Positions 45,106-53,220 of a stretch of 64,000 nt of DNA are shown in pieces. The notes beneath the pieces are model-generated. The model was not told the DNA's origin and made no database searches. It saw nothing but the letters and a program-made list of their open reading frames with translations. Location of the stretch: positions 6,200,001 to 6,264,000 of the forward strand of contig CP102272.1 in NCBI GenBank assembly GCA_025149125.1, given 5' to 3'. The stretch is from [Clostridium] asparagiforme DSM 15981 (GTDB taxonomy: Bacteria; Bacillota; Clostridia; Lachnospirales; Lachnospiraceae). The stretch's first letter is position 1, and the number at the start of each line of letters is the position of its first letter. The position numbers were made by a program, and so were the translations under genes.

Positions 45106-45907
45106 CCTCTACACCTCCCTGTTCCTCTTTTATACCAAGGGCCTCCGCCAATATCTCTGTGAAATATTTAACAATAGGGGTATGCGAATGCCCGCCATGG
45201 TTTAAATTGTACAGACACAGGGGACACGCGGTCACAAGCTCCTGGGCACCCTTGTACTCTGCCGACTCCATGATCTGGTCTACCATGCTGCCGGAAAGCT
45301 CCTTTTCCTTTAAAGAAATGTACCCGCCGCAACACTCGTTCCGGTACGGATATACCACCGGCTCCGCGCCTAAGGCCCGGATGAAATCTTCCAGAATGGT
45401 GGGATTTTCAGGGTCGTCGAACTGTAAAATGCTGCTGGGGCGCAGAAGCATGCAGCCGTAGTAGGCCCCGATCTTCCGGCCGGTCAGCGGATTCTTCACC
45501 ATCTCGCGGATCTTGTCAAAACCCACCTTGTCCCGAAGCACTTCCAGATAGTGATATACGCGAGTCTCGCCGCAATAGGCTTCTTCCAGGTCCAGGTAGT
45601 TGTTAACTTTCTGACGAATATCGTCGACGTTCGCCATGTCGTCGTTCACCCGTTTGATTACGTGGTGGCAGGCGGAGCACAGAGTCACCAGATCCTGGCC
45701 CTTCTCCTTCGCCGCGTTCAAAGCCCTCACGGAAGACAGCTTGGTTGCAATCTCATCGGAAGCCAGAGGGTAAACTGCGCCGCAGCACTGCCAGTCCTCG
45801 ATCTCTTCCAGGGTAAAGCCGAGTGCCTCCGCGGACTTTCTCGCGTAGAAGTCCAATTCTTTTGCTTTGGTTTTTAAAGTACAACCCGGATAATAACTAT
45901 AAACCAT
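45098..45907 (-). CDS. hdrB: Heterodisulfide reductase subunit B (HdrB-like, CCG domains)
   Basis: A 269-residue protein with two complete CCG motifs: C9 with C41-C42, C77 and C80, and C152 with C192-C193, C228 and C231. In HdrB these hold two noncubane 4Fe-4S clusters that cleave a heterodisulfide. Here no CoM/CoB chemistry is expected, so the unit may use another disulfide, a DsrC-like partner, or pass electrons to the FrdAB-type subunits. It opens the redox operon. Its ribosome-binding site is weak: an AGGAGG lies about 30 nt upstream, and a 13-codon ATG frame overlaps the start in another frame, hinting at translational control. Confidence 0.9.
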   Translation of the reverse strand: MVYSYYPGCTLKTKAKELDFYARKSAEALGFTLEEIEDWQCCGAVYPLASDEIATKLSSVRALNAAKEKGQDLVTLCSACHHVIKRVNDDMANVDDIRQKVNNYLDLEEAYCGETRVYHYLEVLRDKVGFDKIREMVKNPLTGRKIGAYYGCMLLRPSSILQFDDPENPTILEDFIRALGAEPVVYPYRNECCGGYISLKEKELSGSMVDQIMESAEYKGAQELVTACPLCLYNLNHGGHSHTPIVKYFTEILAEALGIKEEQGGVEGA

Positions 45908-45947
45908 ACCGTCATACCCAACCTTATATTGGGCTTACCTCCTTTTC

Positions 45948-45989
45948 TTGTATACCACAAACTGGTATCCCGGTTTGTTGGTATCCCAA
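45948..45989. promoter_or_regulatory. Array of three GGTAT operator-like sites upstream of hdrB
   Basis: TTGTATACCA (45948-45957) and two degenerate copies, TGGTATCCC starting at 45963 and at 45979, are spaced 15-16 bp apart. They lie in the leader or promoter region of the redox operon. They resemble the GntR/FCD-type sites at prpD and malY. Confidence 0.5.
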
Positions 45990-46000
45990 CTTTTTCTCTT

Positions 46001-46006
46001 ATAATA
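46001..46006 (-). promoter_or_regulatory. Possible -10 element of the redox operon
   Basis: TATTAT on the minus strand, about 90 nt before hdrB, in an AT-rich stretch. No good -35 box lies 16-18 nt upstream, so the promoter may need an activator or lie elsewhere. Confidence 0.3.
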
Positions 46007-46060
46007 CCATGATATTACACAAAATGATAGTATTTTTTGATATTTTTTTATGTTTTTTGT

Positions 46061-46084
46061 CGCCGAGTGGTATACCACCCGGCG
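46061..46084. promoter_or_regulatory. Extended palindrome with a perfect GTGGTATACCAC core
   Basis: The 12-bp core at 46067-46078 is identical to the malY site at 13089-13100. It is extended by CGCCG on the left and CGGCG on the right, giving a 24-bp inverted repeat with one mismatched pair. No T-run follows on either strand, so it is an operator more likely than a terminator. It is upstream of the hdrB promoter region. Confidence 0.65.
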
Positions 46085-46181
46085 ACGATTTTCGTAACAA
46101 CAGCCATTGTCATTTTTATTTACTTTGAATGCTGGTTTTTTGCGATAATTGGAACTTTGTGACCGCGAAATTGGGGAATTG

Positions 46182-47081
46182 TCAGGAATTTTCTATTTCT
46201 TTGATCTGCCGCTGCACATACGTGATGCACCGTCTTGCCGCCCTGCTGATCCGCTTGCCCTTTTTCCACACGAATCCCGTCTCATAGAGAATCGGAGGGT
46301 CCAGGGGAATGGCCGTCGTGTCCTCGATGTGCACCAGGGGCCGGTACCCGTCCCCCAGCACGAAGCTGACGCCCGCGTTGTTCTCCACCAGATTGAAGGC
46401 TGTGATCATCTGCTGGGGGTAGGCCAGCACATTGGGCGTGATATCCAGCCGTTTGAACTCCTCGTCCAGCTTGCTGCGGATATAGGAGTGGGGCGGCAGG
46501 TAGATCAGGCGCTCGCCCGCCAGATGCTTTAAGGAAATACGCTCCATGGAGGACAGCGGATTCTCCCGGTGGATCAGCGCCTTTAACTGCCCCCGCTGGA
46601 TCCGGCAGATGTCGTAGCGCTCCTCCATCCCCTCCTGGATCACCAGAAATCCCAGGTCGATCTCGTCGGAGTCGATGGCCTCCATGATTCCCAGACTGCC
46701 CAGCTCCAGCACCTGATGCCGGATATCCGGATTCTCCCGGAAAAAGCCATTGTACAGGATGACATTTAAAAAAGAGCCCGTCACCGGCGTGATCCCCATG
46801 TTTAACACCTGGTCATAGCTGCATGCCAGCTCCTGGGTCTCCTGAATCATCTGCTCGAACTGCTCCAGCACGGACTGGGCCTTCACCAGAAAGGTCTCTC
46901 CCTCATAGGTCAGCATCACCCGCCGCTTATCCCGCACCAGAAGCGGAATCCCCAACTCCTCCTCCATGTTTTTGATGCACGTGGTAATGGTAGGCTGGGA
47001 GACGTGAAGCGCCTCCGCCGCCCGCGTGAAGCTGTGCAGCCTGGCCACTGCCGTAAAATATTCCAGCTGTCGAAAATCCAT
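46182..47081 (-). CDS. LysR family regulator
   Basis: A 299-residue LysR regulator. The winged helix is at about 1-60 (SFTRAAEALHVSQPTITTCIKNMEEELG) and the effector domain follows from about 88. I start at the ATG at 47081 because AGGAGGG precedes it; the open frame begins 13 codons upstream with no such site. An extended -10 (TGGTATAAT) lies about 57 nt upstream. It follows the lyase gene on the same strand and precedes the redox operon, so either could be its target. Confidence 0.88.
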   Translation of the reverse strand: MDFRQLEYFTAVARLHSFTRAAEALHVSQPTITTCIKNMEEELGIPLLVRDKRRVMLTYEGETFLVKAQSVLEQFEQMIQETQELACSYDQVLNMGITPVTGSFLNVILYNGFFRENPDIRHQVLELGSLGIMEAIDSDEIDLGFLVIQEGMEERYDICRIQRGQLKALIHRENPLSSMERISLKHLAGERLIYLPPHSYIRSKLDEEFKRLDITPNVLAYPQQMITAFNLVENNAGVSFVLGDGYRPLVHIEDTTAIPLDPPILYETGFVWKKGKRISRAARRCITYVQRQIKEIENS

Positions 47082-47137
47082 TTTTTCCCTCCTGCTTTGG
47101 TTGGGGTTGGCGGGCGACACCCGCTCCCCTTCCTTAA

Positions 47138-47146
47138 ATTATACCA
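47138..47146 (-). promoter_or_regulatory. Extended -10 promoter of the LysR gene
   Basis: TGGTATAAT on the minus strand is a TGn-extended -10 with no recognisable -35 box. Two TGGTAT half-sites surround it, so the GntR-type protein could touch this promoter too. Confidence 0.4.
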
Positions 47147-47207
47147 CACCATACCATGCCGCCGCCCTGCTTTCTTAACTCTTTTTCACCGTTCTTTCGC
47201 TCCGTCT

Positions 47208-48548
47208 TTACGCCGTCCCGGCCACCTGGTCCACAAAATGCTCTGCCAGCCCAGTGTAATGCTCCGGGCGCATGAGATTTTCCAGCTCCTCCTCCGTCAG
47301 ATGGGCCGTGACGCGGCTGTCCGCCAGCGCCAGCTCCTTTAACTGCCGCTTCTGACCGATGGCGGCCATGGCCAGCTCATAGACCAACTCATGAGCCTCC
47401 ATACGGCCGTAGACCTCCGCCAGCCGCATCATCAGGGCCTCGCTATAGATCAGTCCCTGAAGAATCTCCAGGTTGTGCCCGATCTGATCCTCATGGACCT
47501 CCATCTGCCCGAACAGCTCCAACGCGATATCCAGGGTGCCGTCGGCCAGACAGCAGATTTCCTTTAAATGGTACGGTTCGATGCACAGCGTCCGGCAGTC
47601 CCGCTCGTTGGTGTTCTCCAGACACTGCATGGCCCGCATGACCAGCGTCCCGGCGATTCTTCCCCGTCCGGCCAGCCGCCCGGGCAGGAAGGGATTGCGC
47701 TTGTGGGGCATGGTGCTGCTGCCCACCTTTCCCTGGGCGTACCCCTCCGCCAGCTCGTTGACCTCGCTGCGCTGCTCGTTGTACACCTCGTTTCCCATGC
47801 GCCCCACCGCGCCGCAGATCATCGCCAGGTCAAACGTGAACTCCGCCAGCCGGTCCCGGGTGGCAAACCAGCTGATTTTGGGGGCGGCCAGGTTCAGGCG
47901 CTCAAACAGGAGCTTCTGCACCCGCGGCCCATTCTGCTCCAGAGAGGCCATGGTGCCCACAGCCCCGGCGAACTGCCCCACAAAGATCCGTTCCCGCCCC
48001 TGCGCCATGCGCTCCAGACAGCGGTCCAGCTCGTCGATCCAGGTGGAAATCTTAAAGCCCAGGGTAATGGGCATGGCCTGCTGGTCGTTGGTCCGGCCAA
48101 TCATAACCAGGCTCCGGTATTCACGGGCCTTCCCGGCCAAAATTTTCCGCAGGCGGCGGGTCTTATCCTCCACAATGTCCCAGGCCTCCCGCAGCTGCAG
48201 GATCAGGGCCGTGTCGGATATGTCCTGGGTGGTGGCCCCGTAGTGTATGTACTCCCCCGCTTCTTTGCTGCAAATAGCCTTGTACGCCCGCAGCATCCCC
48301 ATAAGCGGGTGTCCGGTTGTCCTTCTGGCCTCGGCGTACACCGCCTCGTCCAGCAGCTCCACGCTGCATTTTTTCTGAATCTCCCCGGCGTATTGCTCCG
48401 GCACCAGCCCCACCTCGCACTCCGCCCAGGCCAGAGCCGCCTCCACATCCATCATCTTCTGGATGGTGTTCGCACCGCCGAAAACGTCTTCCTGCACGTC
48501 CCGGCTTCCATAATATTCCTCTTCCATTCCAGCTCCTGAAAATCCCAT
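47208..48548 (-). CDS. Aspartase/fumarase-superfamily lyase (adenylosuccinate lyase-like, copy 1)
   Basis: A 446-residue member of the superfamily that cleaves C-N or C-O bonds to release fumarate. Conserved regions are YGATTQDISDTA near 95, GRTNDQQAMPITLGFK near 150 and the signature GSSTMPHKRNP near 280. The S-S-T-M-P-H-K form is shared by adenylosuccinate lyase and carboxymuconate cycloisomerase-like enzymes. Start at 48548 has AGGAGG 8 nt upstream; MEEEYY 7 codons later also has a fair site. Pairing with DcuC argues against a purine role and for an amino-dicarboxylate lyase that makes fumarate. Confidence 0.85.
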   Translation of the reverse strand: MGFSGAGMEEEYYGSRDVQEDVFGGANTIQKMMDVEAALAWAECEVGLVPEQYAGEIQKKCSVELLDEAVYAEARRTTGHPLMGMLRAYKAICSKEAGEYIHYGATTQDISDTALILQLREAWDIVEDKTRRLRKILAGKAREYRSLVMIGRTNDQQAMPITLGFKISTWIDELDRCLERMAQGRERIFVGQFAGAVGTMASLEQNGPRVQKLLFERLNLAAPKISWFATRDRLAEFTFDLAMICGAVGRMGNEVYNEQRSEVNELAEGYAQGKVGSSTMPHKRNPFLPGRLAGRGRIAGTLVMRAMQCLENTNERDCRTLCIEPYHLKEICCLADGTLDIALELFGQMEVHEDQIGHNLEILQGLIYSEALMMRLAEVYGRMEAHELVYELAMAAIGQKRQLKELALADSRVTAHLTEEELENLMRPEHYTGLAEHFVDQVAGTA

Positions 48549-48561
48549 CCTCGTTTCCTCC

Positions 48562-49854
48562 TCACATCAGCATAAACATGAAAATCAACACCGCCGCCAG
48601 CATGGGCAGAATGGAGCGCTTGACCACGTCCATGGGACTCACGCCCGCCATCTTGGCGCAGATAATGGTCACGCCCGCCACCGGGGAAGCCGAGCGGCCG
48701 ATGGCCGCCGCGATCTGCGCCACTGAACCCATGGCCTCCACCGCGTAGCCCAGATCGGCCGCATGAGGCGTAATCGAGGTGTTGAAGGCGATCGCCGCGG
48801 CGTTTCCGGAACCGGACAGGGCCGCGATAATGAAGGGCCCGAAGCCCGCTCCCAGCCGGGCGATGGCGGTGGAATTTTTCATCACGTCCACCAGGGCTCC
48901 CGTCAGTCCCACCGCGTTCATGCCGAAGGTGAACACCGAGGCCGCGGCCATCAGCGTGATGATGTCGCGGTAGGAATTTCCCACTCCGTTAAAGAACTGC
49001 TTCACGCCATCCTGTACATGGCGGACATCCAGAAGAAGGCCCAGCACGGAGCAGGACAGCATCCACACAGTGATGTCAAAATTGGGAAGAACGCCCGCGT
49101 TTCCCAGAAGAAGAAAGATAATGGGGGTGGCGGGGATCAGCGCCTTGAAATAATTGATTTTGACCGGTGCGCTTTTCACAGCCTCCCGGTCCGCGCATTC
49201 CGGCTCCGCTGCATACGCCGCGCCCTGTTTATTTCCTTTTTTTACCATCGTTATGTCGATGACAGTCAACAGGACAATGGACGCGGCCAGAGCGATTACC
49301 GCCACCACGGTAAAGCTGGATACCACCTCCAGCCCAGTCATGGAGGCCAGCTCACCAACCTGAACGTTGAAGCTCTGTCCGGGGTTCATCACATTTCCCC
49401 AGGTGCCGATGAGGATGCAAGCGGCCGCGGTGGCCGGGTGCACGCCCAGCCCCAGCATCATGGGAACCAGCAGGGTGCCCACCGTGGCCGCGCAGCCAGC
49501 CGCGCTCATGACCACGATGTTGATCAGCCAGGTGATTAAGATCGCGCCCGGCACCACCGCGAAACGTACCTTCTGCAAAGGTCTGGTCAAAAGATATACC
49601 AGATTGGAAGAACATTTCGTGTACTCCATCACCGCACTGAAGCCCATGCAGGCGCAGATGGTGGGAACCAGCGATTCATTGATGAGCTGGGAGATAAACG
49701 CCTGCATGGCTCCGTCAAAGCAGCCCTCCACGCCTGCGATCCCGGCAATCAGGGCCATGGCGGCTCCCGAGAGAATCAGGACCATTCTGGCCTCCAGATT
49801 CTTTAGGATCGCCGCAAAGGTAATCAAAACAATCAGTGCTCCTGCCCAAACCAT
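48562..49854 (-). CDS. DcuC family C4-dicarboxylate carrier
   Basis: A 430-residue membrane protein with about 11-12 helices of the DcuC/C4-dicarboxylate anaerobic carrier family. Segments seen are NIVVMSAAGCAATVGTLLVPMM, ILIGTWGNVMNPGQSFN and ALSGSGNAAAIAFNTSI. DcuC-type carriers export succinate or exchange dicarboxylates during fermentation. I start at the ATG at 49854, with AGGAGG 6 nt upstream. It opens an operon with the lyase (13 bp gap) and probably LysR. Another family member (Na-dependent anion carrier) cannot be excluded by eye. Confidence 0.82.
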   Translation of the reverse strand: MVWAGALIVLITFAAILKNLEARMVLILSGAAMALIAGIAGVEGCFDGAMQAFISQLINESLVPTICACMGFSAVMEYTKCSSNLVYLLTRPLQKVRFAVVPGAILITWLINIVVMSAAGCAATVGTLLVPMMLGLGVHPATAAACILIGTWGNVMNPGQSFNVQVGELASMTGLEVVSSFTVVAVIALAASIVLLTVIDITMVKKGNKQGAAYAAEPECADREAVKSAPVKINYFKALIPATPIIFLLLGNAGVLPNFDITVWMLSCSVLGLLLDVRHVQDGVKQFFNGVGNSYRDIITLMAAASVFTFGMNAVGLTGALVDVMKNSTAIARLGAGFGPFIIAALSGSGNAAAIAFNTSITPHAADLGYAVEAMGSVAQIAAAIGRSASPVAGVTIICAKMAGVSPMDVVKRSILPMLAAVLIFMFMLM

Positions 49855-50047
49855 AAAATACCTCCTGAAAATATGATCCCCCGCGATATGACGGGGGTAT
49901 TTTGTTTGATATAATCTTAACATTTTCGGAATTCCTTTAGAAATACGGATATTTTATCTGCTGATAGGTTTCGTCTATACCATTGTTTTTTTTACCAAGT
50001 TTCGCGCGGCGGTTTTGTGCACCTTGACGCTTAGCAGGCTTGCGCCC

Positions 50048-50076
50048 TTGCCTTCGCCCGCCGGCGATGATATAAT
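50048..50076 (+). promoter_or_regulatory. Promoter of the LysR gene before the aconitase
   Basis: TTGCCT (50048-50053), a 17-nt spacer and perfect TATAAT (50071-50076). The predicted start is near 50083, giving a leader of about 93 nt. Confidence 0.6.
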
Positions 50077-50081
50077 ACTTA

Positions 50082-50102
50082 TCGTCAACCTTCGGTTGAC
50101 GA
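50082..50102. promoter_or_regulatory. Perfect inverted repeat at the LysR gene transcription start
   Basis: TCGTCAACC and GGTTGACGA form a perfect 9-bp inverted repeat with a 3-nt centre, beginning at the predicted +1. It could be an autoregulatory operator or a 5' hairpin protecting the mRNA. Confidence 0.55.
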
Positions 50103-50175
50103 CAAAGTAAAATAAATCCCCTAATATACCTCGTATGCGCGGTAAACGCCGGTCAACGGTGGGAGGAGTCAGGAT

Positions 50176-51096
50176 ATGGAGCTGCGTCAATTTAAGTATG
50201 TCAACATGGTCGCACAATGCGGGAGCGTCACCAAAGCGGCCAGAAAACTGTTCATCAGCCAGCCGGCGCTGAGCAGCTACATCAACAAACTGGAGGAGGA
50301 GCTGGGGGTGAAACTGTTCGACCGGTCGGCCACGCCTCTGGTCTGCACCTATGCGGGAGAACAGTATCTGAAACGGGCCCGGGCCATCCTGATGCAGCTG
50401 GACGACATGGACCGGGAATTCCGGGACATCGCCACCAACTGCCAGGGACGGCTGCGCCTGGGTTTTCCGGGCGAGCGGCTGATCTACATGCTGCCGCTGA
50501 TCCTGCCGCCCTTCAAAGAGCGTTTCCCCGGCATCGACGTGGAGGTGACCAGCGGGCCGGGCAACCGGCTGATCGAGGGGCTGCGCAACGGCGACACGGA
50601 CTTTGTCTTTCTGCCTCAGTGGTCAAAGGACAAGGATATCGCCCAGGTGAAGATGACCGATGAGGAGCTGGTTCTGGTCTGCGCCAGGGGCTACCTGCCG
50701 GATGAATGCATCCTGGACCGGGAAAAGCACATCGTGAATTGGCGCAAAGCCGCGCGCCTGCCCTTTATCACCCTGGAGAAGGGGCACGCCCTGAGGGCCA
50801 GCGTGGACGTGCTGGCAAAAAATGCGGGCGTCCAGCCGGATATTTTCCTGGAATCCCACAGCAACATGCTCTCCTGCCGTCTGGCCGCAAAGGGGATGGG
50901 GGTAGCGGTGGTTCCGGAGATCACCCTGGAGCTGGTGAAGGAAGGCGGAGAACTGGACGTGTACCACCTGTCGGAGAATCCGCTCACCTGGGAAGTGTTC
51001 GCCCTGCACCGGGAAGGCTGCTATATCGGCCAGGTGGAGCAGGCACTTTTTGAGATCGCGGAGCACAATCTGAAAATCCATAAGAAAAAGCTATGA
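50176..51096 (+). CDS. LysR family regulator
   Basis: A 306-residue LysR regulator with the winged helix at about 5-60 (SVTKAARKLFISQPALSSYINKLEEELGVKLF) and effector domain after 90. GGGAGGAG lies before the ATG at 50176. It precedes the aconitase gene on the same strand and diverges from the DcuC-lyase operon, so either may be controlled by it. A terminator-like structure follows the stop. Confidence 0.9.
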   Translation: MELRQFKYVNMVAQCGSVTKAARKLFISQPALSSYINKLEEELGVKLFDRSATPLVCTYAGEQYLKRARAILMQLDDMDREFRDIATNCQGRLRLGFPGERLIYMLPLILPPFKERFPGIDVEVTSGPGNRLIEGLRNGDTDFVFLPQWSKDKDIAQVKMTDEELVLVCARGYLPDECILDREKHIVNWRKAARLPFITLEKGHALRASVDVLAKNAGVQPDIFLESHSNMLSCRLAAKGMGVAVVPEITLELVKEGGELDVYHLSENPLTWEVFALHREGCYIGQVEQALFEIAEHNLKIHKKKL

Positions 51097-51117
51097 CCCT
51101 TATTAGCAAAATCCAAT

Positions 51118-51147
51118 TTTACTTATAGGCTCAGCCTGCCTTATAAT
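51118..51147 (+). promoter_or_regulatory. Putative promoter of the aconitase-family gene
   Basis: TTTACT (51118-51123), an 18-nt spacer and TATAAT (51142-51147). It lies inside the inverted repeats of the terminator-like structure, so transcription would start near 51154 within the loop. Confidence 0.5.
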
Positions 51148-51180
51148 GGTCTTAACAACCATTGTGGGGGAGGCTTTTTT
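51133..51180 (+). terminator. Terminator/attenuator-like structure between LysR and the aconitase gene
   Basis: An outer stem AGCCT/AGGCT and an inner stem AATGGT/ACCATT are followed by TTTTTT. It should end the LysR transcript. Because a promoter overlaps it, the inner repeat could equally be an operator for the next gene. Confidence 0.6.
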
Positions 51181-51238
51181 GTGCCCGAACGCTCCCTTCA
51201 CCGGCTCAGCCGAATTTAAGAAACCCGGAGGAACTTAC

Positions 51239-53200
51239 ATGAACATGAATTTGACGAAAAAAATTCTGGCGGCCCATCTGGCAAAACCGTCGGACATGGT
51301 CCCAGGGGAGGAGATCTTCCTGAAAGTGGATCAGACCCTGACCCATGACATCAACGCGGTAATGACCTACCTGGCCTTCGAGGCCATCGGCCTGGACCGC
51401 ACCCAGGTGGAGACCAGCGTCAGCTACCTGGACCACAACCTGCTCTATCTGGACAACAAGACGCCGGACGACCACATTTACCTGCAATCCGTGGCCAAGC
51501 GCTACGGGGTTTATGTGTCCCGGCCCGGCAACGGCATCTGCCACGCCGTCCAGGTGGCCCGCTTCGGTGCGCCCGGCAAGTTGAGCATGGGCGGCGACAG
51601 CCACACGCCACACGGCGGCGCCATCGGCATGCTGTGCATCGGCGTGGGCGGCATGGACGTGGCCACGGCCATGACCGGTGTTCCCATGCGCCTTAAAATG
51701 CCACAGGTTATTAAAGTAAACCTGACCGGCCACCTGAAACCCGGCTGCAACGCCAAGGAAGTGATTCTGGAGATGCTGCGTCGGGTGGGCATAAAGGGCG
51801 GACTGGGCAAGGTCTTCGAGTATGTAGGCCCGGGAGCCGCCACCCTGACGGTAAACGAGCGCGCGACCATTTCCAACATGGGCGCTGAGATGGGCGCCAC
51901 CACCTCCATTTTCCCGGCGGATGAGCAGGTCAGAAAATTCCTGAAGGCCCAGAAGCGGGAGACGGACTTTGTGGAGCTGACCGCGGACGAGGGCTGCTCC
52001 TACGACGGGGAAATGGAACTGAATCTGAGCGAACTGGTTCCCCTCTGCGCATGTCCGCACCAGCCGGACAACGTGATCCCGCTTAAGGATGTGGAGAAAA
52101 AGAAGGTTCAGCAGGTATTCATCGGAAGCTGCACCAACGCCAGCTATTCCGATATCGCCAAAGCGGCTCTGGTGTTCCAGGGCAGGCATGTCCATGAGGA
52201 CGTGAGCTGCACCTGCGGCATTTCCTCCAAACAGATTTACCTGCAGCTGATGAAGGACGGCTATCTGGAAATGCTGATGAACGCCGGCGTGCGCCTGCTG
52301 GAGCTGGCTTGCGGCCCCTGCTGCGCCATCGGCCAGTCCCCGGCCACCAAGGGCGTGGCGGTGCGCACCTCCAACCGGAACTTCAAGGGCCGGGCGGGCA
52401 ACCCCACGGCGGAGATTTATCTGGTTAACCCCGAGAGTGCGGCGGCCACGGCCATTATGGGAACCTTCACCACCGCGGAGGAGATTTTGGGCGAGGAGAT
52501 TGTGAAACTGGCGGACATTCAGGAGCCGGATGAGTATCCGGTGGATGATTCCATGATCGTGCGCCCCCTGCCCCCGGAGGAGGCCCGGGAGGTGGAGGTC
52601 GTGCGCGGCCCCAACATCAAGCCCCTGCCCGTACCGGATGCGCCTGAGCAGCATTTGAAGGTTCAGATCAGCTTAAAGACCGTGGATAACATTACCACCG
52701 ACGATATCACGCCGGCCAGCGCCGAGTTCTCCAGCATGCGCTCCAACATTCCGCTGATGAGCCAGTATTGCTACCACCGCTACGATCCCACCTTTGCGGA
52801 GCGGGCCCGCCAGATGGGGCAGAGCATCATCATCGGCGGCGAGAACTACGGCCAGGGCTCTTCCCGCGAACACGCGGCTATCAACCCCATGTATCTGGGC
52901 GTAAAAGCGGTGATCGCCAAGAGCATCGCCAGAATCCACAAGGGAAATCTGCTCAACCACGGCATTATCCCCATGATCTTTGCCGATCCGGCGGACTATG
53001 ACCGGGTGGAGCTGGAGGATACTCTGGAGATTCATAACCTGTTGGATCAGATGCAGACCCGGGAAGTGGAGATCACCGACGTGACAAAGGGGTTCAACTT
53101 CAAGGCGCAGCTGGAACTGTCCGACAGTGAGTTGGAGGTGATCTCCTGCGGCGGGCAGCTTCGTTATTTGAAGAGGCAGTTGGAGGAGATGGGAAGGTAA
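51239..53200 (+). CDS. Aconitase family hydratase (single chain, about 650 residues)
   Basis: A 653-residue aconitase-superfamily enzyme. The 4Fe-4S ligands are the Cys in FIGSCTNAS (about residue 300) and the pair in LACGPCCAIGQSP (about 360-365). The swivel domain is present at the C-terminus (TTDDITPASAEF and GGENYGQGSSREHAA), so one chain carries both halves. The length fits the shorter bacterial/archaeal aconitase type, not AcnA (about 890). Citrate/isocitrate is most likely, but homoaconitase or methylaconitase relatives share these motifs. I start at the ATG at 51239, after GGAGGAAC. It stands alone with a LysR gene upstream. Confidence 0.88.
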   Translation: MNMNLTKKILAAHLAKPSDMVPGEEIFLKVDQTLTHDINAVMTYLAFEAIGLDRTQVETSVSYLDHNLLYLDNKTPDDHIYLQSVAKRYGVYVSRPGNGICHAVQVARFGAPGKLSMGGDSHTPHGGAIGMLCIGVGGMDVATAMTGVPMRLKMPQVIKVNLTGHLKPGCNAKEVILEMLRRVGIKGGLGKVFEYVGPGAATLTVNERATISNMGAEMGATTSIFPADEQVRKFLKAQKRETDFVELTADEGCSYDGEMELNLSELVPLCACPHQPDNVIPLKDVEKKKVQQVFIGSCTNASYSDIAKAALVFQGRHVHEDVSCTCGISSKQIYLQLMKDGYLEMLMNAGVRLLELACGPCCAIGQSPATKGVAVRTSNRNFKGRAGNPTAEIYLVNPESAAATAIMGTFTTAEEILGEEIVKLADIQEPDEYPVDDSMIVRPLPPEEAREVEVVRGPNIKPLPVPDAPEQHLKVQISLKTVDNITTDDITPASAEFSSMRSNIPLMSQYCYHRYDPTFAERARQMGQSIIIGGENYGQGSSREHAAINPMYLGVKAVIAKSIARIHKGNLLNHGIIPMIFADPADYDRVELEDTLEIHNLLDQMQTREVEITDVTKGFNFKAQLELSDSELEVISCGGQLRYLKRQLEEMGR

Positions 53201-53220
53201 ATAGAGGAAATCTCCCTGGC

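Larger units (their letters stand above)
49855..50175. other. Divergent region between the DcuC operon and the LysR-aconitase genes
   Basis: A hairpin CCCCCG/CGGGGG (49878-49897) sits in the DcuC leader about 15 nt before its ribosome-binding site. The part at 49900-49990 is AT-rich and should hold the DcuC promoter, which I cannot pin down. The LysR promoter and an inverted repeat lie at 50048-50102. I see no gene. Confidence 0.55.

Noticed and set aside
46061..46084. Extended palindrome as the terminator of the LysR gene
   Set aside because: No T-run follows in the needed direction, and the core is identical to an operator-like site at malY.
47208..48548. Calling this lyase PurB (adenylosuccinate lyase)
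   Set aside because: The operon with DcuC and LysR, and the presence of a second such lyase in a catabolic operon, argue against a purine biosynthesis role. The superfamily motif alone cannot decide.
51206..52654. 482-codon minus-strand ORF inside the aconitase gene
   Set aside because: The plus frame holds the full aconitase motif set. The reverse frame is rich in A, H, G and Q, as expected of an antisense shadow.
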